From the NCBI GenBank assembly GCA_001896885.1, contig MKRJ01000011.1, positions 275,663 to 339,662 of the forward strand: a DNA stretch of 64,000 bases, in the 5' to 3' direction. A program made the translations under genes and the position numbers. Below are positions 1-8,168 of the stretch, piece by piece; the first letter of the stretch is position 1; each line of letters starts with the position of its first letter. The notes under the pieces are model-generated. The model was not told the DNA's origin. It saw nothing but the letters and a program-made list of their open reading frames with translations, and searched no databases. This DNA is from Rhizobiales bacterium 65-79 (GTDB taxonomy: Bacteria > Pseudomonadota > Alphaproteobacteria > Rhizobiales > Rhizobiaceae).

Positions 1-208
1 CAGCGTTGAAACGAGACACGCGCCCCCGGATCGGAGGTAAGATCGTATCGCCGTCTTGCGCATCGGCGCTGAAGCCTGCCCTTGCCATTTTTGCGGGTGC
101 GTCCTCGGCAAGTTCGCAAGCAACCCGGAAGTCGGCGCCAGCTGGAATACTGGCGAGGTGGTACTCGATATTGCGGATTCTCGTCTGCCTGATCGTCATA
201 AATCGCAT
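1..208 (-). CDS. Hypothetical protein, N-terminal part (cut by window edge)
   Basis: An open reading frame runs leftward off the window from an ATG whose first base is 208. The visible 69 residues begin MRFMTIRQTRIRNIEYHLAS and contain a balanced mix of charged and hydrophobic residues, unlike the arginine/serine-rich opposite-strand frame. A possible ribosome-binding sequence (AGCCAGG) lies just before the ATG; a second ATG at codon 4 is an alternative start. I do not recognise the family. No partner is visible because the gene leaves the window and the next 500 bases hold no convincing gene. Confidence 0.45.
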   Translation of the reverse strand, partial: MRFMTIRQTRIRNIEYHLASIPAGADFRVACELAEDAPAKMARAGFSADAQDGDTILPPIRGRVSRFNA

Positions 209-704
209 CCTGGCTTCTGATTCTCGAAGTCATGATGTTGCGGCTGACCTGGGGACAAGTATAGCGGCTCGTCCGCTTTCCCACGTTTTTCACAGGTCAA
301 GATGTGAATTGATTCATCTTTCAAACAGTCCGATGGCGACCACTAAACGTGCAAACGTCCGCGGGGGGCAGACCTCGCCGTCGACACGCAGTGGCGAATT
401 GGATGGCCGCTTTACCGGTCACGCCTTCCGAAAGCGGTCAGGCAGGAATCATCCAATCTTAAACATAGGTGTCTCCGTAGCGGACCGGCAGCTTTCAGGA
501 TCGCGAACTGGTCGGGCGAACGGCCGACATGGGGGCGCCAAGCGGAAATATCTGACGGCAGGGGCGACGTATGTTGGTCTTCAGCTAGAAAAGCATCCGG
601 CTGTTGGCGACTTTGGCGCAATATCTGTCATAGCGAGCATTGTTACTGGCTTCGTGAAGTGACAAACTTCCAAGGCGCTCAAGAGAGCGCCGCTGGGGGA
701 CGGG
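209..704. other. Intergenic stretch with no recognised gene
   Basis: About 500 bases lie between the leftward partial gene and the rightward DUF1353 lipoprotein. Open frames exist on both strands, but their translations are arginine/serine-rich and match no family I know. I see no tRNA fold, strong hairpin or repeat. It presumably holds the promoters of the two flanking divergent genes. Confidence 0.4.
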
Positions 705-1481
705 ATGAGCCGGACAAATGGAGTGCACGGCAGCCAAGGCATATCCCGACGGCCGCTTTTGAACTCCATCGGATGGCTGTCGGCGCTCGCGATGGCTTTG
801 ACGATCAGCGCCTGTAGTTCGATCGACTATCAAAAACTGTCGCCGGGCCAACTTTCCGGAAGCCTCTTCGTCATGTGGGTAGGCGAGGGCGATAGCTTCG
901 GCGACGGGAGGTTCCTGTTCGTCCCCGACCCGAGAGATCCACTGATCTTCCGTCGACCGGACCCTGGTGCGCGCGGTGGCACGATCCAGCCGGGGATCAT
1001 GTATACGGACGGCGGTTCGATCCCGAGGATAGCGCAGGCGTTCAACGGCCTCTCGCCTTGGGGCTACGCTCCGGCCTATATGATCCATGACTGGGTCTTC
1101 ACGGCGCATCATTGCATCGTTGACGGAAGCAAGGAGAGCCGGTTCGATCAGGTTCGGGGGATGGAATTCGATGATTCTGTCGCCATTCTCGGCGAAGCGA
1201 TCAAGGCCTTGGTCGAAACGCGACGTGTAGCGCGCAAGGACGTGGCTCCCGATGTGATCACCGCAGCCGTCGGTAGTGTGTTCGCCCGGAACCTCTGGAA
1301 CGAGCACGGCGCCTGCAAATCCTTGCAGGTCAGTCCAAAGGATATCGCGGCGGCAGAAGCGGCCATTCCGGGTTCGACGACAAAGGCACACAATCTGAGA
1401 ACCTTCAGACTTCCTGAAGCGATCGCGCCTTCAATCCCTGCTGCTCGACCCGCGAAGATCGTGGCTCGCGTCTCTCTTTGA
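705..1481 (+). CDS. DUF1353-like lipoprotein
   Basis: A 258-residue protein with a hydrophobic N-terminal segment ending in a lipobox (TISAC, Cys37), so probably an exported lipid-anchored protein. Residues 99-132 (MYTDGGSIPR, then a Tyr/Ala-rich stretch ending MIHDWVF) resemble the core of the DUF1353 family, which carries the signature DG-S-P...HD. The ATG follows a purine-rich GGGGGACGGG. It is monocistronic: the left neighbour is divergent and the methyltransferase to the right is convergent. The molecular function of DUF1353 is not known to me; a role in the cell envelope is inferred only from the lipobox. Confidence 0.65.
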   Translation: MSRTNGVHGSQGISRRPLLNSIGWLSALAMALTISACSSIDYQKLSPGQLSGSLFVMWVGEGDSFGDGRFLFVPDPRDPLIFRRPDPGARGGTIQPGIMYTDGGSIPRIAQAFNGLSPWGYAPAYMIHDWVFTAHHCIVDGSKESRFDQVRGMEFDDSVAILGEAIKALVETRRVARKDVAPDVITAAVGSVFARNLWNEHGACKSLQVSPKDIAAAEAAIPGSTTKAHNLRTFRLPEAIAPSIPAARPAKIVARVSL

Positions 1482-1658
1482 AATGCTTCGCCTCTCCGGC
1501 GCGTGGGGCGCAAAGGCCTCACCCGAAATTCCTGCCCTTCACGGCTATCTGGCGGATGTGTTCGTATCCGTCTTATCCCGAGCCGACCTAACGCCGCTCA
1601 GTGCGGAGACATGGTCCATTTGCCTGGCGTGCTGGGCAGCGGCCACATCGCGCCACTG

Positions 1659-2549
1659 TCAGGTTGGATCTAGATCAAACCACGCTATCCCCTCATCGAC
1701 ACTGTGGGCGCCAATGATGCGAGAGGGACCGGCGCTCGCCTCGATGGCGTGATCAGCTTTGAAATACACAGATTGAAGCTCTGCGGTGGCAAAGGGCTTC
1801 AGGGCTGCGAAGCCAGATGACCGCATTAGGGCGGCGATCTCTTGCTCGGAGAAAGAGTTCAGCCACGGCTCTCCGATCGAGGCGGCCTGTTCCTTCGCCC
1901 TTTCAGCTCCCGCGCGAACAGCCGGTTCAAGGCTCGACCAGTCCGCCAGCGCATATGTCATCACCAGACCGCAGCCGCCAGGCCAGGCTCCAAGCGCTCC
2001 CAATACGTTGGCGACCGCATCGAAGGGCAGATATTGCGATACGCCCAGCCAGCTCACGAACAAGGGCCGAATTGCATCCATCCCCGCCTGTTTGAGCGCG
2101 TCCGTCAGCGGCTCCGCGGTAAGATCGATCGGCAAATAGCTTACGTTTTCCGGAGGCCCCAGCCCTTGAGATTTTACCAGGCCGGTTTTCAATCGCTGAG
2201 CCTTCGGATGATCGATCTCCACGATCTTGCAGCTTTGTGCCCAGATCGGCTGCCGGTAGGCGAACGAATCGAGGCCGGCGCCCAGCACGATTAATTGCTC
2301 GACAGAATGCGCAGCTGCACGCTTCATGCAATCCTCGGCGACCCGGCTGCGCAGGCAAAAGTGAAGCCGTGTAAATGGATTGGCTACGGCCATCAGCATG
2401 GGATCCCGGGCGCGGAGATCGGCAAGCGTCTCTTCGCTTAAGAATTTCGCCGCGATCGGATCGTCGAGAATCCTGGGATCGTCATCCAGGATCTGATGCG
2501 CCGCACGGCAGATCGCCGCCATCGTCGCGGTATCGCTGAAGTACGCCAT
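1659..2549 (-). CDS. SAM-dependent methyltransferase, leucine carboxyl methyltransferase family
   Basis: A 296-residue protein beginning MAYFSDTATMAAICRAAHQI. Residues 88-99 (VLGAGLDSFAYR) match the SAM-binding motif of the LCM/TIGR00027 group of class I methyltransferases, and a second acidic motif (IVEIDHPKAQRLK) follows. The open frame extends 67 codons further upstream, but this start is chosen because AAGGAGG stands six bases before the ATG. Bacterial members methylate mostly unknown small molecules or polyketide-type acids; the substrate here cannot be told. The small membrane protein lies just upstream on the same strand and could be cotranscribed. Confidence 0.8.
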   Translation of the reverse strand: MAYFSDTATMAAICRAAHQILDDDPRILDDPIAAKFLSEETLADLRARDPMLMAVANPFTRLHFCLRSRVAEDCMKRAAAHSVEQLIVLGAGLDSFAYRQPIWAQSCKIVEIDHPKAQRLKTGLVKSQGLGPPENVSYLPIDLTAEPLTDALKQAGMDAIRPLFVSWLGVSQYLPFDAVANVLGALGAWPGGCGLVMTYALADWSSLEPAVRAGAERAKEQAASIGEPWLNSFSEQEIAALMRSSGFAALKPFATAELQSVYFKADHAIEASAGPSRIIGAHSVDEGIAWFDLDPT

Positions 2550-2587
2550 GCTCAACCTCCTTCGAAGAGCACCTGCCGCTTTCGCCG

Positions 2588-2728
2588 TCAAAACACGTCG
2601 AAAGCATCCGGCGACGGGAGCCTGAGCGAGAGGAGTATGGCGATCGCGACGAGCAAGCCGATGATGATGAACATCAGGACGGGAAGGATGTCGTCCGCTC
2701 GTTCGTGCGGTTCCCAAAAGGCGCGCAT
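2588..2728 (-). CDS. Small single-pass membrane protein
   Basis: A 46-residue ORF beginning MRAFWEPHERADDILPVLMF. About 20 hydrophobic residues (ILPVLMFIIIGLLVAIAILL) form one membrane segment, flanked by a charged N-terminus and a short tail. GGAGG lies eight bases before the chosen ATG; a start six codons upstream has a poorer site. It sits 38 bases before the methyltransferase start, so the two may share a transcript. No function is known. Confidence 0.6.
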   Translation of the reverse strand: MRAFWEPHERADDILPVLMFIIIGLLVAIAILLSLRLPSPDAFDVF

Positions 2729-2913
2729 GGCAGGAGCCTCCGACATCCACGGCGGGTTGCTTCCAGGAATAATAGCCGAGGAACGACGGCTACGCTTGGG
2801 GCGGAGAGAACAACCATTGGGACGTGGGCGAACTCGTTGTTCGCCGAACAAGCAGGGGGATGTGCATGCCACGACGGGCTGCCGTCCTCCTGTATCCATA
2901 GCGGGCCGGGCTT

Positions 2914-3177
2914 TCAGGGTGTCAGGTCAAGCGCTTCGACCACGCGATCGTAAGGCAGCCCGGCTTCGTCATTCAGCCGTCGAACGTCCTTGTCGGAGGC
3001 CGCCTCGAACAGGCACATGCAGCGGCCATCCTGCGGCGCGAAAGTCGAGCGGAGATAGCGGACGCCGGCTCCGGCTGCCGTCATCTCGCGCGCTTTGCCG
3101 ATCGCGGCTTTCTGCGCGCCGCCCAGATCTTCCATGCTGATCCCTTTGAGGTTTCGTTCAACCATATAGACCGGCAT
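2914..3177 (-). CDS. DUF4242-like small protein
   Basis: An 87-residue protein starting MPVYMVERNLKGISMEDLGG. The sequence resembles DUF4242 (SCO4226-type) ferredoxin-fold proteins: MP-Y-VER-L start, a central YLRSTFAPQDGRCMCLFEA segment and a C-terminal V-R-LN-EAGLPYDRVVE helix. Some relatives have been described as nickel-binding, but residues for that cannot be assigned here. The gene is divergent from the LysR regulator at 3323, with 145 bases between them, the classic arrangement for a LysR target. Confidence 0.7.
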   Translation of the reverse strand: MPVYMVERNLKGISMEDLGGAQKAAIGKAREMTAAGAGVRYLRSTFAPQDGRCMCLFEAASDKDVRRLNDEAGLPYDRVVEALDLTP

Positions 3178-3322
3178 TTCTCTCTCCCTCACAATGTGGA
3201 CACAGCAAGAAGAGCGCATGGCGCCGCCAAAGGGAACGATCGGTTTCTTATTATTTGATAGCCGACAGTTATGACGAAATCGGGTATTCTGGAGCCTGTC
3301 GGGCAACGGGCGAGAATACGCC
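3178..3322. promoter_or_regulatory. Divergent promoter region between DUF4242 gene and LysR gene
   Basis: The 145-bp shared upstream region is locally AT-rich at about 3246-3275 (TTATTATTTGATAG and ACAGTTAT), where a LysR-type operator and two back-to-back promoters would be expected. No binding site can be fixed from a single sequence. Confidence 0.35.
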
Positions 3323-4201
3323 ATGGAGATGTCGCAGATAAAATATGTTCTGGCGGCCGCAAGGACTTTGAATTTCACGCGTGCCGCCCAGGAATGCAAC
3401 GTATCCCAGCCGGCGCTCACCAAGGCAGTTAAAAACCTTGAGAACGAACTGGGCGCGCCGGTCTTCCACCGGGAAGGCAAGAGAATATCCCTTAGCCAGT
3501 TCGGCAAATCCATGTTGCCGCATTTCCAGCACATCATCGAGGAGACGGAGGTCGCCCGCGGTCTCGCCCAGAATTTCCGGCTGCTGAATAAGGTCCCCGT
3601 GCGGCTGGGTGTGATGTCGACCGTCGGTCATGTCAGGTTAGCGCGGTTTCTTGCCCAATTCGAGCACACCCACGAGGGTGTCGAATTGACCGTGACGGAA
3701 GATGTCTTGTCCGACCTGACGGCGAAGCTGCGGGAAGGTGAGGTCGACGTCGCTATTCTCAACGGGATGGGCGACCTCGGCGAGACCGTGCATTTGCATG
3801 AGTTGTACACCGAGCGATACGTGGTGATTTTTCCACCCGATCACCGGCTGAGCGCGTGTGACGCCATCAGGCTCGCCGATTTGTCCGACGAATCCTATGT
3901 CGACCGCCTCGCCTGCGAGATGCGCGAGCTTGTGATGGAAGTCTGCAAGGAGAAGAGCATCCATCTCTATGCGCGCTTCCGCTCCGAGCGGGAAGACTGG
4001 GTCCAGGCAATGGTCCTGGCGCGTATCGGCTTCGCGTTTATGCCCGAATACTCTGTGTCGTTGCCGGGGCTACTGCAGCGGCCCCTCATAGACCCGCCGG
4101 TCGAACGCCATGTCTGCCTCGCCACCGTCCCTGGGCATCCGTTCTCTGCCGCTGTGAGCGCGTTTGTGAGAGCCGCGCAAAGCTATGCGTGGCCAGGCTG
4201 A
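3323..4201 (+). CDS. LysR-family transcriptional regulator
   Basis: A 292-residue regulator. Residues about 4-62 form the winged HTH of LysR proteins (LNFTRAAQECNVSQPALTKA then LENELGAPVFHREGK). The remainder is a periplasmic-binding-like effector domain (VRLGVMSTVG at about 92; LREGEVDVAILNG). Length is typical. It is divergent from the DUF4242 gene, its probable target, and stands 63 bases before the AraC regulator on the same strand. The inducer is unknown. Confidence 0.88.
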   Translation: MEMSQIKYVLAAARTLNFTRAAQECNVSQPALTKAVKNLENELGAPVFHREGKRISLSQFGKSMLPHFQHIIEETEVARGLAQNFRLLNKVPVRLGVMSTVGHVRLARFLAQFEHTHEGVELTVTEDVLSDLTAKLREGEVDVAILNGMGDLGETVHLHELYTERYVVIFPPDHRLSACDAIRLADLSDESYVDRLACEMRELVMEVCKEKSIHLYARFRSEREDWVQAMVLARIGFAFMPEYSVSLPGLLQRPLIDPPVERHVCLATVPGHPFSAAVSAFVRAAQSYAWPG

Positions 4202-4264
4202 GATACCGCGAGTGGTTTTGATTTGCCGCACTCTTGGGCCTGCCAACTTTGAAGGATTGGTGAC

Positions 4265-5224
4265 ATGATCCCAGCACCCAACAGAATGGCACAATTCCGT
4301 TTCTCGACCCGCGGCCTGCCTTTGCGCGAGTGCGCAAAATCGCTAAGCGCTCTCCACGACCGCAAGCTGATCGATCTAAGGTTGGAGCCTTTGCGGGATT
4401 ATGCTTTCCACGCCGACTTTAGGCTGAAGGCCCTGCCAGAATTGGGCATCATGTCGGGATCCCTCGGCGGCTTACGGCATCTTGGCCCAGTTCACGACGA
4501 TGACCTGTTCATGTTCATGAATTTAGCTGGCGACAGTATCGCAAGCGACGGCAGCAATGAAGTTGCCTTGCATGGGAATGCCATATGTGGGCGCCCGGGG
4601 AATATCTGCGAGGGCGTGAGTCATGTTGATAATGTCCACTTTATCGCGCTGCGACTCCCGAGCCGGGCCATTTCCCACTTGGTCACCGGCGGCGACGTCT
4701 TTGCCATGCGGATCGTTCCGCGCGGCACAGCCGCCCTGAAACTCTTGAAGGCCTACGTGTCCACGGCGCTCAAGGATGACGAGGTGCTGGAGGTGCCCGA
4801 CCTGCAACGGCTGTTCGTGACCCATGTTCACGATCTCGTAGCCCTCGCCCTGGGCGCAACCCGCGACGCAACCTTCGTCGCGGAAGGCCGTGGGGTGCGG
4901 GCAGCGCGGTTGCAGGCCATCAAGGACGATATCAGGGCAAATCTTAGCAGCGAACTGACGGTTTCGGCGACGGCTGCGCGCCATCATATGACGCCCCGCT
5001 ATCTTCATAAGCTTTTCGAGGCAGAGGGCGTCACCTATTCGCAATACGTCATTGCCCAGCGGCTGGCGCGAGTACATCGCATGTTGACCGATCCACGATT
5101 TGCCGCCAGCAACATCAGTTCGCTCGCCTATGACGCCGGGTTCGGGGACCTGTCCCACTTCAACCGCCTGTTCCGTCAACGCTACCACGCCACGCCATCA
5201 GACGTGCGTCATCAGCGCCCTTGA
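4265..5224 (+). CDS. AraC-family transcriptional regulator
   Basis: A 319-residue protein. The C-terminal hundred residues carry two HTH segments of AraC/XylS type (ATAARHHMTPRYLHKLFEAE, then ISSLAYDAGFGDLSHFNRLF with the usual RQRY-ATPSDVR end). The N-terminal 200 residues resemble the AraC-binding-like (cupin) domain that senses ligands. AAGGA lies nine bases before the ATG. It follows the LysR gene and is convergent with the MAPEG/methyltransferase pair. The target and inducer are unknown. Confidence 0.85.
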   Translation: MIPAPNRMAQFRFSTRGLPLRECAKSLSALHDRKLIDLRLEPLRDYAFHADFRLKALPELGIMSGSLGGLRHLGPVHDDDLFMFMNLAGDSIASDGSNEVALHGNAICGRPGNICEGVSHVDNVHFIALRLPSRAISHLVTGGDVFAMRIVPRGTAALKLLKAYVSTALKDDEVLEVPDLQRLFVTHVHDLVALALGATRDATFVAEGRGVRAARLQAIKDDIRANLSSELTVSATAARHHMTPRYLHKLFEAEGVTYSQYVIAQRLARVHRMLTDPRFAASNISSLAYDAGFGDLSHFNRLFRQRYHATPSDVRHQRP

Positions 5225-5467
5225 CCTCCCGGTACGACAGCAACAAAATACTTGACTGGCATGACGCGAAGCTGGTCGGCGCGCGCATCGATTGCAGCTT
5301 CGGGGTGGGTTCCTGTCTGGACGGTGTCGAGCGACCCATGCCGGATTGCTGACATTGAGTGCCTGAGTTGGCCGGCCTGAGACGTCTGATGCCAGGCGGT
5401 TTGCCAAAGCAAGCGACATTTGGAATAGGAGCGGCGAGCCGCCATTTGCCCAGCATTTGGGTTCCGG

Positions 5468-5872
5468 TCAGCCCAACAGGAGCCACACCCAGTACGCGCC
5501 GATCGCCATCTGGACGGAAAAGGCGGTAAATCTCAGGCTGACCGCAAGCGCGCTCGTTGAAATGAGGTGGATCGTCGACTGGATAATCCTGGCGCCTAAC
5601 AGCGTGAACGCCAAAGGATCCGTGGCTTCGGGTCTCCCGGTCATCACCGCGACGCCGAGCAGCCCACCAAAGACGGGAAGACCTTCGATGCAGTTGGCAT
5701 GCGCCCGAGCCAGCCGCTGCATGAAAGGCGAGAGGTTGGCGTTGTCCGGCGTAAACCCGTTCGCAGGCACGCGGCCCGATACGACGAGCCAGGTGCGGAT
5801 TGCCTCCATCACGATCAGCAAGCCAAGCGTCCAAGCGATGAACCCGGTCAACGCGTATGCGGACTCCGTCAT
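5468..5872 (-). CDS. MAPEG-family membrane protein
   Basis: A 134-residue integral membrane protein with four hydrophobic segments. It contains RLARAHANCIEGLPVFGGLL, the conserved (R-x-x-x-A-H-x-N-x-x-E) signature of the MAPEG superfamily of glutathione/eicosanoid-type membrane proteins. The start MTESAYALTG is chosen over an upstream ATG because it is immediately downstream of the methyltransferase stop (eight bases) and gives the usual family length. It is apparently the second gene of a two-gene operon with the methyltransferase. The bacterial substrate is unknown. Confidence 0.75.
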   Translation of the reverse strand: MTESAYALTGFIAWTLGLLIVMEAIRTWLVVSGRVPANGFTPDNANLSPFMQRLARAHANCIEGLPVFGGLLGVAVMTGRPEATDPLAFTLLGARIIQSTIHLISTSALAVSLRFTAFSVQMAIGAYWVWLLLG

Positions 5873-5880
5873 GACGCCAC

Positions 5881-6540
5881 CTATTGCTTGCGGCAGAGCG
5901 CTACGATCCACGGCGCGCCGCTTGGCGATTGACAAATATCCACGGAGAAGCCGGCGGCTGCCGCCGCCTCGCGCAATTCGCCAGGCGTTCTGGTCGTAAA
6001 AATGTCCGGGGGCATTCCCATCGTCTCCATGTGTTCTCTTGGAACGAAGCCGACTGCAAGCAGGCCACCCGGGCGAAGAACGCGGATAAACTCGTCAAAA
6101 CCTTGCTCGAGCGAGCGCCAGAAATACACCGTGTGGACAGTAAGCGCCTTCGTGCATGACGCGTCGTCAATCGGCAGCCTGCCGACATCGCCGAGCAGGA
6201 AGCGCGCACGGCCTTGCGCGCACTCAGCTGCGAAAGTCTTGGTCGCGGCGGCGACCACGTCGGCGGAGCGATCTATCCCGACGACTGATGCGCTTCGGTC
6301 AAGGAGACGCCGCAGGTTTGGCCCGCCGCCGAAGCCAACTTCCACAATTGCATCCGTCGACTGGGGCCCCAGCCGATCGACCGCGAACGCATTTACGCGC
6401 GCATTTCCGCGGTTCATGCCAAGCCGCACGAGCCAGCCGACGATTCCGGTTGGCCAGGAAAGCTGTCTCGCTATCAACCTTGGCGCCATCCGGTCCCACT
6501 CCCATTGTGGACCATAGGCCGGCCCGCTGGGCGCAGGCAA
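5881..6540 (-). CDS. Class I SAM-dependent methyltransferase
   Basis: A 219-residue protein with a methyltransferase-11-type fold: motif I IVEVGFGGGPN at about 65-75, an acidic motif VVGIDRSADVV, the motif LLGDVGRLPIDDAS and the post-motif IRVLRPGGLLAVGFVP. This pattern is shared with UbiE-like small-molecule methyltransferases, but the substrate cannot be deduced. It is upstream of, and probably cotranscribed with, the MAPEG gene. Confidence 0.82.
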   Translation of the reverse strand: MPAPSGPAYGPQWEWDRMAPRLIARQLSWPTGIVGWLVRLGMNRGNARVNAFAVDRLGPQSTDAIVEVGFGGGPNLRRLLDRSASVVGIDRSADVVAAATKTFAAECAQGRARFLLGDVGRLPIDDASCTKALTVHTVYFWRSLEQGFDEFIRVLRPGGLLAVGFVPREHMETMGMPPDIFTTRTPGELREAAAAAGFSVDICQSPSGAPWIVALCRKQ

Positions 6541-6670
6541 CTCTACCCCGCGCCAGCAAGCATAGCGATGAAGATGCCCGTCTGGCGTTCATCGAGGCGG
6601 CCCATGAAGCCGAGATACTGGCAGATTGAAGCACAATCGCTTTGGTGTCGGGCTATGCCGAAACGAGGGA

Positions 6671-6770
6671 AAGCCCGCCGACCGAAGCCAGCGGGGCAAT
6701 TTTGGGGGGAGCCGACTGTGAAGGTCAGATAGATGCGAACATAACTGGCTATTCGGCCACTTGTTCCATC
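6671..6770 (-). repeat. Interspersed repeat R2, copy 1 (hairpin plus conserved tail)
   Basis: A hairpin-forming GCCCGCCGACCGAAGCCAGC unit at 6673-6696 is followed, 30 bases on, by a block of about 45 bases (6726-6770) including GATGCGAACATAACTG. That block recurs at 8055-8100 with a few changes. The orientation is assigned from the second copy, whose hairpin has a minus-strand U-tract. It could be the 3' end of a degraded gene or a small RNA. Confidence 0.5.
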
Positions 6771-6920
6771 GTGTTGACGTCGGCCAGGCGCTGATGTTGG
6801 ATGTCTTGCCTTCTCACACCGGCACGTGCCCGGTCGTTCTCATCCCCAATTCCCATAGACCGGGCGCGTTTCGCTTCCCTCCGGTCGCTTGGCTTCATCC
6901 AGGCAACGGGGATTGAAACG

Positions 6921-6951
6921 CAAAAAACCCCGCCGGCCGAAGCCAGCGGGG
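6921..6951 (-). terminator. Rho-independent terminator of the porin gene
   Basis: On the minus strand a GC-rich hairpin (6928-6951, CCCCGCC-GGCCGAAGCCA-GCGGGG) is followed by six T residues, 20 bases after the porin stop codon. This is a textbook intrinsic terminator. Confidence 0.8.
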
Positions 6952-6970
6952 CATTGGGAATTGCTGAAGT

Positions 6971-7654
6971 TCAGAACTTGTAGGCCAAGCCCACCTGGAT
7001 TGAATGCTGGGTCAGATCGTTGTGCTCGTTCCAGCTCGGATCGGTCGTCTTTGGCCAGTCTGTCACCTGACCGAAGTCCGTGTACCGATAATCGATGCGA
7101 GCAATCCAGTGAGACGTGAAGGCATGCTCGAAGCCCGCACCTATTGTCCACCCGCCCTTGATCGTCGAGCCGCTGTCCTTCGCTCCGACATCAAAATACT
7201 CGGTCTTGATGTCACCAGCCGCGACGCCGCCAGTAGCATAGACAAGGTTGTTGGAAAATGCATATCCCAAGCGGCCGCGTAGCGAACCCTGCCATCTGAT
7301 CCGCGCGTTCGAACTGTCGCCGAAGGGCCAATCCGGATTATCGCCACTCACGCCTGAAGCTTCGAACTCGCCATCAACGCCATAGACGAAATTCCCGCTC
7401 TGGAAATTGTAGCCCCCGTAGATGCCGCCCAAAGCGCCATCCAAATTGAAGTGGTCGCTATAATCAGAAGCGCCCGGAGAACCGCGGTCCTCGTCATGAA
7501 TATGATCCCGACCCCAACCATAGCCGATTTCAGCGCCGAGATATGCGCCTGACCAATCGAACGACGCGACCGGCATCGTTGCCGCCGCGTCTGCGGACCA
7601 CGCAGGCACAGACGCCATCAGGAGCATTGCTCCCGCGATTAGAGAAGTCCTCAT
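6971..7654 (-). CDS. Outer-membrane beta-barrel protein (Omp25/Omp31/RopB type)
   Basis: A 227-residue protein with a 20-22 residue signal peptide (MRTSLIAGAMLLMASVPAWS). The body has alternating polar and hydrophobic strands: FDWSGAYLGAEIGYGWG at the start of the barrel, GGYNFQSGNFVYGVDGEF, and a C-terminal strand ending VGLAYKF with the terminal Phe recognised by the BAM machinery. This is the pattern of the Omp25/Omp31/RopB family in Rhizobiales. It is probably a structural porin-like protein of the outer membrane. It is monocistronic, with its own terminator. Confidence 0.88.
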   Translation of the reverse strand: MRTSLIAGAMLLMASVPAWSADAAATMPVASFDWSGAYLGAEIGYGWGRDHIHDEDRGSPGASDYSDHFNLDGALGGIYGGYNFQSGNFVYGVDGEFEASGVSGDNPDWPFGDSSNARIRWQGSLRGRLGYAFSNNLVYATGGVAAGDIKTEYFDVGAKDSGSTIKGGWTIGAGFEHAFTSHWIARIDYRYTDFGQVTDWPKTTDPSWNEHNDLTQHSIQVGLAYKF

Positions 7655-7770
7655 GATTACCCCCGCTGCAAGCGGCAGTAGAATGCTCCACCTTTATTTC
7701 TTGTCAACCGTGCGTGCAGCATTCGTGGAATGTTTTGCAAAATTACCTGGAGGTACCGCCAGAGGAACGC

Positions 7771-7802
7771 AAAAAAGCCCCGCCGCCTTTCGGCAGCGGG
7801 GC
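7771..7802 (-). terminator. Terminator of the RiPP-like peptide gene
   Basis: Reading leftward, a hairpin (7777-7802, GCCCCGCCGCC-TTT-CGGCAGCGGGGC) followed by TTTTTT lies 24 bases after the peptide stop codon. Its presence supports the peptide as a real transcription unit. Confidence 0.75.
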
Positions 7803-7825
7803 TGCTCATGCGCAATCGACGGCGA

Positions 7826-7933
7826 TTATTGAACCGGCGTGCCCGAACCGATGGTCTTGGCGGTCACCGCACCAAGCTTCTCGCGGCGCGTCATAACTGG
7901 ACGCACATAGGGCTTCTTTCCCGTGGTATTCAT
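7826..7933 (-). CDS. Putative RiPP precursor (lasso-leader-like peptide)
   Basis: A 35-residue ORF starting MNTTGKKPYVRPVMTRREKL and ending in a Gly/Ser/Thr-rich tail. Tyr9-x-x-Pro12 followed by a basic stretch, LGAVTA at 20-25 and a short tail resembles the YxxP...L...T layout of lasso-type leader peptides. It also resembles the K-RE-LSAVTA peptides annotated in rhizobia as putative RiPP precursors. It is too short for ordinary ORF finders. A GGGGG stretch seven bases before the ATG could serve as ribosome site, and a strong terminator follows. No asparagine-synthetase-like cyclase, PqqD-like or transglutaminase-like protease is visible nearby, so it is an orphan; modification is inferred, not shown. 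Confidence 0.6.
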   Translation of the reverse strand: MNTTGKKPYVRPVMTRREKLGAVTAKTIGSGTPVQ

Positions 7934-7991
7934 TCCAAACCCCCGATTTCTGGACGCCGGATAGAGCCACAAGCTGGGGTTGCTCGCAACA

Positions 7992-8100
7992 AAAAAGAAC
8001 CCCGCCGGTCGAAGCCAGCGGGGCTCTTGGAGGGGGAGTAGCCTCTGTCAGGAGAGACAGATGCGAACATAACTGACTATCCGGCCAAATGTTCCATCGC
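7992..8100 (-). repeat. Interspersed repeat R2, copy 2, with terminator hairpin
   Basis: Reading leftward: the conserved block (8055-8100, including GATGCGAACATAACTGACTA), a spacer, then the hairpin CCCCGCC-GGTCGAAGCCA-GCGGGG at 8001-8024. After an intervening TTC comes a TTTTTT tract (7992-7997). The hairpin and T-tract form an intrinsic terminator although no gene is recognisable immediately upstream on that strand, so the block may be a small RNA or a gene remnant. Confidence 0.55.
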
Positions 8101-8168
8101 TCAGATCGTATTTTACCCGATCTCAAAAGCTGTCTATATTCGCGACTTATCAGCGGGGACGCGCTGAG

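Larger units (their letters stand above)
6541..6960. other. Gene-free stretch with repeat copy and terminator
   Basis: The region between the methyltransferase start and the porin stop has no convincing gene. It holds the first copy of a roughly 100-bp repeat (6671-6770) and the porin terminator (6921-6951). A 22-codon minus-strand frame ending ADVNTMEQVAE at about 6750 is too short to support. Confidence 0.45.

Noticed and set aside
6..662. 218-codon plus-strand frame at the left edge
   Set aside because: Its translation is Arg/Ser-rich with no family resemblance, and the opposite strand at 1-208 carries a better coding frame.
6873..8040. Short plus-strand frames containing RRPKPAG or RRSKPAG peptides
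   Set aside because: They are translations of the repeated terminator hairpins, not conserved peptides.
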